A DNA stretch of 64,000 nucleotides, from assembly GCF_029369745.1 (NCBI RefSeq), contig NZ_CP120210.1, forward strand, positions 5,270,001 to 5,334,000, read 5' to 3'. Positions within the stretch are counted from its first letter, which is position 1, and every line of letters starts with the position of its first letter. Below the pieces are notes generated by a model. The model was given only the letters and a program-made list of their open reading frames with translations. It was not told where the DNA came from and searched no databases. Positions 11,012 through 18,160 of the stretch are shown here, one piece after another. Both the position numbers and the translations under genes were made by a program. The DNA is from Amycolatopsis sp. QT-25 (GTDB lineage Bacteria > Actinomycetota > Actinomycetes > Mycobacteriales > Pseudonocardiaceae).

Positions 11012-12196
11012 TCACGGGGTCCAGCCGGTCGACTCCGCCCAGGCTTCGGCGCGCGTGAAGGCAGCGTCGACCCAGACCTGTTTCTCGTCGGTGTATCCCT
11101 CGACCGTCCCGTCGCCGGCGTGCTTCGCGGCCATGTCGTTCTTGACCGCGGCGTAGGCGGCACGTTCGTCCGGGTTCTGCCGCAGCCATTCCGGGAACAG
11201 CAGCGCGAGCCGCCAGGCCGGCGTCTCCTGGGAGCGGACGTGCAGGTTGACCGGGCGGCGCGGATCGCCACCGAAGTGGAACCGCTTGGGCCAGGTGCCC
11301 TCTTCGCCGTGCGCGTCGTCGAACCATTCGCCTTCCGCACGCGGGAACCCGGCGTCGGAAAGCCGTTCGGCCAGCTCGTCGGCCTTGTCCAAAGTGGACA
11401 CCGTCAGCTGCAGGTCGAGGATGTCCTTGGCCGGCAGCCCCGGTACGGAGGTCGAACCGAGATGATCGACCCGTACGGCGTCGTCACCCGCCACCACGCG
11501 GATCCGCGCGAGTGCCCGCTCGGCCTGCACGGGCCAGGTCTCGTCGTACGGCGCGATCTTCGGCGACATCGGCGCCCGCGGTTTGCGGAGCCGCACGTTC
11601 GCCTCGAACGGGGTCAGCCGGTCGGCCCACAACGCGTCGACGTCCGCGAGCACGATGTCGGGCGCCCCGCTGTTGTCGAACCAGACGTCGGCCACGGCCC
11701 GGCGCTGATCGGTCGTGGCCTGCGCCTTGATCCGGGCCCGCGCGTCGGCCTCGGCCATGCCCCGTGCTTCGACAAGACGGCGGACGCGGACCTCCTCCGG
11801 CGCGTCGACCACGAGGACGAGGTGGTACATCGGCGCGAGCCCGCCCTCGACCAGCAACGGGATGTCGTGGACGACGATCGCGTCCGGCGCCGCGGCCGCC
11901 ATCAACTCCGCGGTCCGGGCGCCGACCCTCGGATGGACGATCGCATTCAGCCGATTGCGCGACTCTTCGTCGGCGAACGCCTTGGCGGCGAGCGCGGCGC
12001 GGTCGAGCGAACCGTCGGAGGCGAGGATGCCTTCCCCGAACGCCTCGACGAGCTCGGCGAGCCCCGGTGTCCCCGGCTCGACGACCTCCCTGGCGATCTT
12101 GTCGGAATCGACGATGACGGCACCGTGCTCGGAAAGCCGGTTCGCCACCGTCGATTTTCCGGCGCCGATCCCGCCGGTCAGGCCCACACGCAGCAT
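11012..12196 (-). CDS. coaE: Dephospho-CoA kinase fused to a GrpB/UPF0157 domain
   Basis: Residues 1-200 are dephospho-CoA kinase, the last step of CoA synthesis (ATP-dependent 3'-phosphorylation of dephospho-CoA), with P-loop GLTGGIGAGKST and the DSDKIAREVVEPG segment. Residues about 208-394 are a GrpB (UPF0157) domain of nucleotidyltransferase type, with VDHLGSTSVPGLPAKDILDLQL. Mycobacterial CoaE has the same two-domain arrangement at a similar length (394 aa here), so the fusion is an actinobacterial trait. It lies downstream of rpsA as in mycobacteria, but here a small plus-strand gene and a palindrome lie between, so it needs its own promoter. Confidence 0.93.
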   Translation of the reverse strand: MLRVGLTGGIGAGKSTVANRLSEHGAVIVDSDKIAREVVEPGTPGLAELVEAFGEGILASDGSLDRAALAAKAFADEESRNRLNAIVHPRVGARTAELMAAAAPDAIVVHDIPLLVEGGLAPMYHLVLVVDAPEEVRVRRLVEARGMAEADARARIKAQATTDQRRAVADVWFDNSGAPDIVLADVDALWADRLTPFEANVRLRKPRAPMSPKIAPYDETWPVQAERALARIRVVAGDDAVRVDHLGSTSVPGLPAKDILDLQLTVSTLDKADELAERLSDAGFPRAEGEWFDDAHGEEGTWPKRFHFGGDPRRPVNLHVRSQETPAWRLALLFPEWLRQNPDERAAYAAVKNDMAAKHAGDGTVEGYTDEKQVWVDAAFTRAEAWAESTGWTP

Positions 12197-12393
12197 GCCG
12201 CTCAGCCTAATGGCGCGACGCGGCTCGACCGCTCAGGGCCACCGAACAGCCACGCCGGACACAACCGGGTGCAAAACGCAAGTTCATCGTGACGCGTTAC
12301 ACGACCTTTAGGGGTGACACGCCGGGCGGTTACGCGGCTTCGAGAGCTTGATTGCGTACCGTGCGCGGCGAAGATAGCCCACACGGAGGAAAG

Positions 12394-12618
12394 ATGGCAG
12401 ACGGCAAGCACGTCGGACGGCACCGGCTCGGAACGCCGGGGCTGGTGCACTGTGTCCTGCATCGTCCCGTGGCCGAGGCCCTCGCCGAATACCGGCGCAC
12501 GTGGTTCAGCGCGCTGCTGATCCCCGCCCGGCACAGCTTCGCCGGGCTCCGCCGCCGAGCCCGCGCCGCCGCGCTCGAACACGTCTGGGTGCCGGCCGTC
12601 CGGCCCGCCACCTCCTGA
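12394..12618 (+). CDS. Small basic protein, 74 aa, unknown
   Basis: A very good RBS (GGAGGAAAG directly before ATG) supports this gene. The product, MADGKHVGRHRLGTPGLVHC..., is rich in Arg, His and Ala, has one aromatic-containing helix (VAEALAEYRRTWFSALLIP) and no recognised domain. A weak promoter candidate is TTGATT near 12346 with AAGATA 17 nt later. It is on the opposite strand to coaE and rpsA, inside what is otherwise a conserved gene pair. The unusually good RBS and the terminator-like palindrome after it argue for a real gene; composition alone cannot exclude chance. Confidence 0.55.
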   Translation: MADGKHVGRHRLGTPGLVHCVLHRPVAEALAEYRRTWFSALLIPARHSFAGLRRRARAAALEHVWVPAVRPATS

Positions 12619-12655
12619 CCCCCGCGACTAGGCACCTACTTGCGCTGATCTTTCG

Positions 12656-12719
12656 CGCAATTCGGCACCTGGTTGCGATCCTTGCGCGCGCAAGGATCGC
12701 AACCAGGTGCCGAATTGCG
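12656..12719. repeat. Perfect 64-bp palindrome (bidirectional terminator-like)
   Basis: Each base from 12656 (CGCAATTCGGCACCTGGTTG...) to the centre at 12687/12688 is mirrored to 12719, giving 32-bp arms without a loop. It lies between the convergent 74-aa gene and rpsA, next to a second hairpin. The flank at 12631-12645 holds GGCACCTACTTGCGC, and GGCACCTGGTTGCG inside the palindrome is a near copy of that flank. Confidence 0.85.
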
Positions 12720-12732
12720 GAAGTCAGGGGCA

Positions 12733-12773
12733 AGACAGCGGCCCCGGTCCGTGTCGGACCGGGGCCGCTGTCT
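12733..12773 (-). terminator. rpsA terminator hairpin
   Basis: Perfect 19-bp GC-rich arms (AGACAGCGGCCCCGGTCCG at 12733-12751 and its complement at 12755-12773) close on a TGT loop, 25 nt after the rpsA stop. There is no T-run, which is usual for actinomycete terminators. Confidence 0.85.
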
Positions 12774-12798
12774 GTCAGCTAACGGCTGAGCGCCTGGA

Positions 12799-14301
12799 TC
12801 ACGCGCCGCCCGACAGCTTCTCGCGGAGAGCCGCGAGCTGCTCGTCGCTGGCGAGCGTGCCGCCGCTCTTGGCCTCGGCCGGAGCGGAGGTGTAGCTCTG
12901 CTCGCCCGAGTCGCTCGAGGAGGTGACACCGGTCGCTGCGTCCGCGGCGGCCTCGGCGTCGGCCTCGGCGGCCTTGACGACCTGCTTCATGTGAGCCTCG
13001 TAGCGGGTGTGAGCCTCGGCGTACTGACGCTCCCACTCCTCACGCTGCTTGTCGAAGCCTTCCTGCCACTCCTGGGTGTCCGGGTCGAAGCCTTCGGGGT
13101 AGATGTAGTTGCCCTCGGCGTCGTACTCGGCGGCCATGCCGTACTGGGTGGGGTCGAACTCGGTCTCCGGCGTGACGCCCTCGTTCGCCTGCTTCAGCGA
13201 CAGCGAGATGCGACGACGCTCGAGGTCGATGTCGATGACCTTGACCATCACGTCGCCGTTGACCTGGACGACCTGCTCCGGGATCTCCACGTGGCGCTCG
13301 GCCAGCTCGGAGATGTGCACCAGGCCCTCGATGCCCTCTTCGACGCGCACGAACGCACCGAACGGGACGAGCTTGGTGACCTTGCCCGGCACGATCTGGC
13401 CGATCGCGTGGGTGCGGGCGAACTGACGCCACGGGTCTTCCTGGGTCGCCTTCAGCGACAGCGAGACGCGCTCGCGGTCCATGTCGACGTCCAGGACCTC
13501 GACCGTGACCTCCTGGCCGACCTCGACGACCTCGGAGGGGTGGTCGATGTGCTTCCAGGACAGCTCGGAGACGTGCACCAGGCCGTCGACGCCACCCAGG
13601 TCCACGAAGGCACCGAAGTTGACGATGGACGACACGACACCCTTGCGGACCTGGCCCTTGGCGAGCGCGTTGAGGAACTCGCTGCGCACCTCGGACTGGG
13701 TCTGCTCCAGGTAGGCGCGGCGGGACAGGACCACGTTGTTGCGGTTCTTGTCCAGCTCGATGATCTTCGCCTCGAGCTCGCGGCCGACGTAGGGCTGCAG
13801 GTCGCGCACGCGGCGCATCTCGACCAGCGACGCGGGCAGGAAGCCGCGCAGGCCGATGTCCAGGATGAGGCCGCCCTTGACGACCTCGATGACGGTGCCC
13901 TTGACGGGCTCGTCCTTCTCCTTGAGCTCCTCGATCGTGCCCCAGGCGCGCTCGTACTGCGCACGCTTCTTGGACAGGATCAGGCGGCCTTCCTTGTCCT
14001 CCTTCTGGAGAACCAGGGCTTCGACCTCATCGCCGACGGTGACAACCTCAGCCGGGTCGACATCGTGCTTGATGGAGAGCTCGCGCGAGGGGATGACACC
14101 CTCGGTCTTGTAGCCGATGTCGAGCAGGACCTCGTCACGGTCGACCTTGACGATGGTTCCTTCGACGATGTCGCCATCGTTGAAGTATTTGATCGTCTTG
14201 TCGATCGCTGCGAGGAAGTCTTCCTCCGACCCGATGTCGTTGATGGCGACTTGCGGGGCCCCGACGGGGGCGGTCGGGGCGGTGGCGGTGTCGGTCGTCA
14301 T
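12799..14301 (-). CDS. rpsA: 30S ribosomal protein S1
   Basis: This 500-residue S1 protein has four OB-fold S1 repeats. The recognisable cores begin near DGDIVEGTIVKVDRDEVLLD (residue 43), KGTVIEVVKGGLILDIGLRG (129), RKGVVSSIVNFGAFVDLGGV (214) and VPGKVTKLVPFGAFVRVEEG (299). After them comes an acidic, Ala/Glu-rich tail (from about 380) ending LREKLSGGA, as in other actinobacterial S1 proteins, which have four rather than six repeats. S1 binds mRNA near the ribosomal platform and helps initiation. The gene has its own promoter and a leader of about 190 nt. Confidence 0.97.
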   Translation of the reverse strand: MTTDTATAPTAPVGAPQVAINDIGSEEDFLAAIDKTIKYFNDGDIVEGTIVKVDRDEVLLDIGYKTEGVIPSRELSIKHDVDPAEVVTVGDEVEALVLQKEDKEGRLILSKKRAQYERAWGTIEELKEKDEPVKGTVIEVVKGGLILDIGLRGFLPASLVEMRRVRDLQPYVGRELEAKIIELDKNRNNVVLSRRAYLEQTQSEVRSEFLNALAKGQVRKGVVSSIVNFGAFVDLGGVDGLVHVSELSWKHIDHPSEVVEVGQEVTVEVLDVDMDRERVSLSLKATQEDPWRQFARTHAIGQIVPGKVTKLVPFGAFVRVEEGIEGLVHISELAERHVEIPEQVVQVNGDVMVKVIDIDLERRRISLSLKQANEGVTPETEFDPTQYGMAAEYDAEGNYIYPEGFDPDTQEWQEGFDKQREEWERQYAEAHTRYEAHMKQVVKAAEADAEAAADAATGVTSSSDSGEQSYTSAPAEAKSGGTLASDEQLAALREKLSGGA

Positions 14302-14605
14302 TAGGCGGGTTGCTCCGGTGGATGGGAAGTAGTGGGTTTGCGGTTAGGGCACCGTGGGCTCGTCCGACATGAGGCGACCACATTTGCAAACGTCCACAGG
14401 GAACGACCGCGAGCATCACCGCATACGGTGCGCGACCCCCTGACCCGGACGCTGAGCGAACCGGGGGAAAGAGCAGCGCGAACCCACTGCGCTAACAGAT
14501 ATCCTACGCGGCCCCCTGTACACGGCACAATCAGGGTCTCCCCCACGAACACGGCGGGCGGATAAGCTGTGCCGCGAAGCCCTGACCTGGGGAAAGGATA
14601 CCGGT
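14302..14605. promoter_or_regulatory. Divergent rpsA / methyltransferase promoter region and rpsA leader
   Basis: No gene is seen in these 304 bp. On the minus strand TTGTGC (14530-14525) and TAGGAT (14506-14501) are spaced by 18 nt, a good sigma-70 type promoter for rpsA, implying a 5' leader of about 190 nt. The leader holds GC-rich segments that could fold, and a weak GGAG about 12 nt before the ATG. S1 is autoregulated through its leader in some bacteria, so this is a plausible control region. On the plus strand GGGGAAAGGA precedes the TTG start of the methyltransferase. Confidence 0.65.
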
Positions 14606-15457
14606 TTGAGTCAGCAGTCCGCCACGGAGCCCGAACGGCACGCAGCGGCCGAGGAGCGGCTCGGCACCGCGGGGGTCGCCTACCGGGCGGTTTCCGCTCC
14701 CGAGGCGACGGCCGCGAACCTGGCGTGGTGGGACGCCGACGCCGACGACTACCAGGCGACCCACGGCGCCTTCCTCGGCGACAGGGATTTCGTCTGGTGC
14801 CCGGAAGGCGTCCGCGAGGCCGACGTGGCACTCCTGGGCGAAGTGGGCGGCAAGCGGATCCTCGAGGTCGGCTGCGGGCAGGCGGCGTGTGCGCGCTGGC
14901 TCGCCGCGCAGGGCGCCGAGGCGGTGGCGACCGACCTGTCGGCGGGCATGCTGCGGCACGCGAGGGAGGGCAACGAGCGCACCGGCACCCCCGTCCCGCT
15001 CGTACAGGCGACGGCGGAGTCGCTCCCCTTCGCCGACGCGAGCTTCGACGCGGCCTGCTCGGCCTTCGGCGCGGTGCCGTTCGTGGCGTCGGTGGACGTC
15101 GTGTTCGCCGAAGTCCACCGGGTGCTCCGGCCGGGTGCCCGCTGGGTGTTCTCGGTGACCCATCCGATGCGCTGGATCTTCCCCGACGACCCCGGTCCGC
15201 AGGGCCTCACGGTCACCCAGCCGTATTTCGACCGCACGCCGTACGTCGAGGTCGACGAAGAGGGCGTCGCGACCTACGTCGAGTACCACCGCACGATCGG
15301 CGACTACGTCCGCGCGCTCGCCGACGCCGGTTTCGCGCTGACCGACCTCATCGAGCCCGCCTGGCCGGAGGGCCACTCCCGCACCTGGGGTCAGTGGAGC
15401 CCGTTGCGCGGCAAGCTCTTTCCCGGCACCGCGATCTTCTGCACCCGGCGGGGATGA
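14606..15457 (+). CDS. Class I SAM-dependent methyltransferase
   Basis: This 283-residue protein has SAM-binding motif I ILEVGCGQAACARWL, motif II acidic end in AVATDLSAGML, and SLPFADASFDAACSAFGAVPF as motif III/IV, a typical type-11 methyltransferase. The substrate is unknown. The start is a TTG at 14606 with AAAGGA upstream; no better ATG or GTG exists before the conserved region. It overlaps the next gene by 4 nt (ATGA). A methyltransferase of this type divergent from rpsA is common in related actinomycetes, as far as I know. Confidence 0.82.
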   Translation: MSQQSATEPERHAAAEERLGTAGVAYRAVSAPEATAANLAWWDADADDYQATHGAFLGDRDFVWCPEGVREADVALLGEVGGKRILEVGCGQAACARWLAAQGAEAVATDLSAGMLRHAREGNERTGTPVPLVQATAESLPFADASFDAACSAFGAVPFVASVDVVFAEVHRVLRPGARWVFSVTHPMRWIFPDDPGPQGLTVTQPYFDRTPYVEVDEEGVATYVEYHRTIGDYVRALADAGFALTDLIEPAWPEGHSRTWGQWSPLRGKLFPGTAIFCTRRG

Positions 15458-16356
15458 CGTCGGCGGCGGAGCGGCAACGGGCGCGGTTCGCCGCGCTCGA
15501 CCCGCTGCTTCCGTCGCCGCCCCCGCTCCCGCCCGGTGAACCTTTGGAAGCGGGCGGCGCCATCGGGACGGTCGCGCACGTACGGTTCGCGGCGGGTTCC
15601 TGGCAGCGGCTCTGGAGTCCCGCGCGTCTCCGGATCCTGTCGGCGGTCCTCCCGGCCGACGCCGGCGCGGGAATGAGCGCACTGCTGTCCGCCTGGCGCG
15701 AGCGGATCGCGCCAGGCGACGCCGAACCCGACTCGGCGTGCACGGTCACCTGGCCCAGCCGGGACCTGGCGGTCCTGCGGGCCCTGCTCGACCACGGGCT
15801 CGCGCCGCAGCTGGCGCTGGCCGTCCGCGCGCCCGCCGGGGGCGACGCGCATACCGTGCCGGGCGTGACCGTCCGGGAGTCCTCGGGCGGCGACCTGGAG
15901 GAGATCGTCGATCTCCGCTTCGAGGAGCTTCGCTACACCTCGTTCGTCGGTCACGGCGTCGTCCGGCCAGGGGCCAAGGCCCTGCTCGCGGAGGAGGTCC
16001 GGCGTGGCCTGCAGTTCGGCGGCCGCGTCTGGATCGCCGAGGAGGAAGGCGTCACGGTGGGCATGGTGACCAGCGGAAGACGCTCCCCGATCCCCGGCGA
16101 CGCGCTCGCCGGGCGGCTGCCGCCGGGTGAGTGGGGCCATGTCGGGACGCTCGCGGTCACCGCCGCCGCACGGGGCCGCGGTATCGGGCGCGCGCTGACC
16201 GCCGTCGCGCACGACGAGCTGTTCTCGCCTTCGCTGCGCGGTACCTTCGTCTCGTACAATCCGGCCAATCCGCTTTCCCCGGTGTTCTGGCACCGGCAGG
16301 GTTATCGTCCACTGTGGACGACGTGGGCGGTCCGCCCCGCGGCGGCCCTGCGCTAG
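15454..16356 (+). CDS. GNAT family N-acetyltransferase, copy 1
   Basis: This 300-residue protein has a C-terminal GNAT domain: acetyl-CoA-binding segment VGTLAVTAAARGRGIGRAL (about residues 230-248) and the last strand/helix NPANPLSPVFWHRQGYRPLW. The N-terminal half (residues 1-140, including CTVTWPSRD and ALLDHGLAP) is a second, degenerate GNAT-like half. The start codon overlaps the methyltransferase stop (ATGA). The next gene is a diverged tandem paralogue with the same layout. The acetylated substrate is unknown. Confidence 0.8.
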   Translation: MTSAAERQRARFAALDPLLPSPPPLPPGEPLEAGGAIGTVAHVRFAAGSWQRLWSPARLRILSAVLPADAGAGMSALLSAWRERIAPGDAEPDSACTVTWPSRDLAVLRALLDHGLAPQLALAVRAPAGGDAHTVPGVTVRESSGGDLEEIVDLRFEELRYTSFVGHGVVRPGAKALLAEEVRRGLQFGGRVWIAEEEGVTVGMVTSGRRSPIPGDALAGRLPPGEWGHVGTLAVTAAARGRGIGRALTAVAHDELFSPSLRGTFVSYNPANPLSPVFWHRQGYRPLWTTWAVRPAAALR

Positions 16357-16388
16357 CGGTGCCCGGCGCGGTCGACCCTGGGGGCGGG

Positions 16389-17318
16389 ATGGAAATCGAG
16401 AAGACGTTGCTCGACGCGCACCGCACCCGGTTCGCGGAGATCGACGGGCTCCTGCCCGAAGCGCCCCCGCCCCCGGTCGTCGGCGAGCGCGTGGACGCCG
16501 CCACGGCGTCGGGCGTCCAGGTCACCGGTGTGGTGCAGCGGCAGTTGCACGGTCCGGACGACATCCCCCTGCTGTGGTCGGCCGCCGACGTGCGGCAGCT
16601 GTTCCCGTTCATCGGCGGCACCGGCACCGAGGGCATGGACGTGCTGTTGCGCGCGTGGCGGATGTGGATGGACGCCGAATCCCCCGGCGAGGACTCGTCG
16701 TGCGTGGTCAACTGGCCGAGCCGGGACGCCGAGGCGATCCGGGCCTTCCTCGACCACGGCCTCGTGCCGATGTCCGCGCTCGCCGTGCGCACCGGAGGCC
16801 GCCGCGACGACCCGGCCGTCGACGGGGTGGCCGTGCGCCGGGCCCGGCAAGAAGACTTCGACGACGTGCTCGCGATGGCCGTGTCGACCCACGACTACAT
16901 CGGCCAGGTCGCCACCCGGCACCGCTCCAACGCCGCCGAGCTGCTGGCCCCGGCACTGGAACGCGCGCTCGACAAGGACGCCCCGCTGCTGTGGCTGGCC
17001 GAACGGGACGGCATGGTCGCCGCGTTCGCGCACGCCGCCTGGGTCCTCTCGGCACCGGGGTCGGCCGAGGCCGAACTGCTCCCCCACGGCCGCTGGGGGT
17101 ACGTCAACAACGTCGTCACCGTGGCGGGCCTGCGCGGGAGCGGGCTCGGCCGCGCGCTGATGTCCGTGGTCCACCGGGAGTTCACCGGCGACGGAGCGGA
17201 CGGCACGTACCTCTACTACAACCCGACCAACCCGCTTTCTTCGGTGTTCTGGCACCGGCAGGGTTATCGTCCACTGTGGACCTCCTGGGAGGTCCACCCG
17301 GCTTCGGCGCTGCGTTAG
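16389..17318 (+). CDS. GNAT family N-acetyltransferase, copy 2
   Basis: This 309-residue paralogue of the preceding gene shares VVNWPSRDAEAIRAFLDHGL in the first half and VTVAGLRGSGLGRALMSVVH plus NPTNPLSSVFWHRQGYRPLW at the end. I chose the ATG at 16389, after the previous stop (32-bp gap); the open frame further upstream is the previous gene read in another frame. Near the 3' end 40 consecutive bases are identical to copy 1 although the rest has diverged, which suggests local gene conversion or strong constraint. Confidence 0.8.
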   Translation: MEIEKTLLDAHRTRFAEIDGLLPEAPPPPVVGERVDAATASGVQVTGVVQRQLHGPDDIPLLWSAADVRQLFPFIGGTGTEGMDVLLRAWRMWMDAESPGEDSSCVVNWPSRDAEAIRAFLDHGLVPMSALAVRTGGRRDDPAVDGVAVRRARQEDFDDVLAMAVSTHDYIGQVATRHRSNAAELLAPALERALDKDAPLLWLAERDGMVAAFAHAAWVLSAPGSAEAELLPHGRWGYVNNVVTVAGLRGSGLGRALMSVVHREFTGDGADGTYLYYNPTNPLSSVFWHRQGYRPLWTSWEVHPASALR

Positions 17319-17390
17319 CCGTAAGGCTGCGCCAGTCGTCCGGTTTGCGGCGGTTTCGTCACTCATGCGTGTGACATAGGCCCCCTGCGG

Positions 17391-17440
17391 TTGTATCCCT
17401 CCCAGGTCGGGGCTAACTTTTGAACTGACCAGTCAGTTCA
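17391..17440 (+). promoter_or_regulatory. Promoter and TetR-type operator of the YhgE/Pip operon
   Basis: TTGTAT (17391-17396) and TAACTT (17414-17419) are spaced by 17 nt. Directly after lies the perfect 20-bp palindrome TGAACTGACCAGTCAGTTCA (17421-17440), a classic TetR-family operator shape covering the expected transcription start. The last gene of this operon encodes a TetR regulator, so autorepression is the simple model. The promoter boxes are weak matches; the palindrome is beyond doubt. Confidence 0.8.
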
Positions 17441-17470
17441 GTTCGCGAGTCACCGACCTGGGAGTTCTTC

Positions 17471-18160
17471 GTGCGGGTTCAAGCCGACAGGGTGTCCGTG
17501 ACCGGACCCCACGGCACGTTGCTGTCGCCTACCTCGCTCACGGTTTCGGGCGGTGAGCTGGCGATCGTGCACGGCGAGCCAGGGGTCGGCGTCACCGCCT
17601 TCGGGCTGGCGCTGGCGGGCAGGCTGAAGCCCGCCACCGGGACGGTGACCGTCGAGGGCGGTGCCCCGCGGAAGGTCGTCGCGGTCGTCGACTCCCCCGG
17701 CGTCAGCGAGCCCGACGACGCGCTCACGCTGCAGGTCGTCGTCGGAGAGGAACTCGAACTGGCGAAACGTCCGGCGAACAAGGCCGCGGTCACGAGCTGG
17801 CTGGCCGAGCACGACGCGGCCGCCTTCGCCACCACCCGTTTCGAAAACATCGAAGCGACGACGCGCACGAGGCTGCTGACGACTCTCGCGGCGCAGCGCG
17901 AGGGCATCGGCGTACTCGTCCTCGACACTCCGGACAGGCACACCAGCGACGTCGGCGGCTGGGCGCGACTCGCCCGCGAGCACGCCGAACGCGGTCTCGC
18001 CGTCATCGTGCTGACCGCCACCACCCCGGTTTCGGCCCTGCCGCAGCGGCCCGCCCTTCTCGGCGGCCTCGAGCAGCCCGACCCCGTGCGCCACGCGCCG
18101 GTCGAGGCCCTGCCGGCTGACACCGAAGAGACCGAGAAGACACCAGGAGACCAGGAATGA
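17471..18160 (+). CDS. Degenerate ABC ATPase-like protein
   Basis: The 229-residue protein has the overall plan of an ABC ATPase: strands around VSVTGPHGTLLSPTSLTVSGGELAIVHGEPGVG, then LVLDTPDRHTSD in the Walker B place. The catalytic features are lost. Walker A reads GEPGVGVT, with Val in place of the nucleotide-binding Lys; the signature LSGGQ is replaced by IEATTRTRL; and Walker B lacks the catalytic Glu (DTP instead of DEP). It therefore probably does not hydrolyse ATP and may be a structural or regulatory partner of the membrane protein that overlaps it by 4 nt. GTG start at 17471. Confidence 0.72.
   Translation: MRVQADRVSVTGPHGTLLSPTSLTVSGGELAIVHGEPGVGVTAFGLALAGRLKPATGTVTVEGGAPRKVVAVVDSPGVSEPDDALTLQVVVGEELELAKRPANKAAVTSWLAEHDAAAFATTRFENIEATTRTRLLTTLAAQREGIGVLVLDTPDRHTSDVGGWARLAREHAERGLAVIVLTATTPVSALPQRPALLGGLEQPDPVRHAPVEALPADTEETEKTPGDQE

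Noticed and set aside
12202..12582. Minus-strand frame opposite the 74-aa gene (126 codons)
   Set aside because: It lacks an RBS, has a low-complexity, Arg-poor/Gly-rich product unlike any family, and the plus-strand gene has the better start signal.
12991..14304. Long plus-strand frame opposite rpsA (437 codons)
   Set aside because: Its product is a repetitive Leu/Asp/Val/Gly string typical of antisense reading of a high-GC gene, and rpsA is certain.
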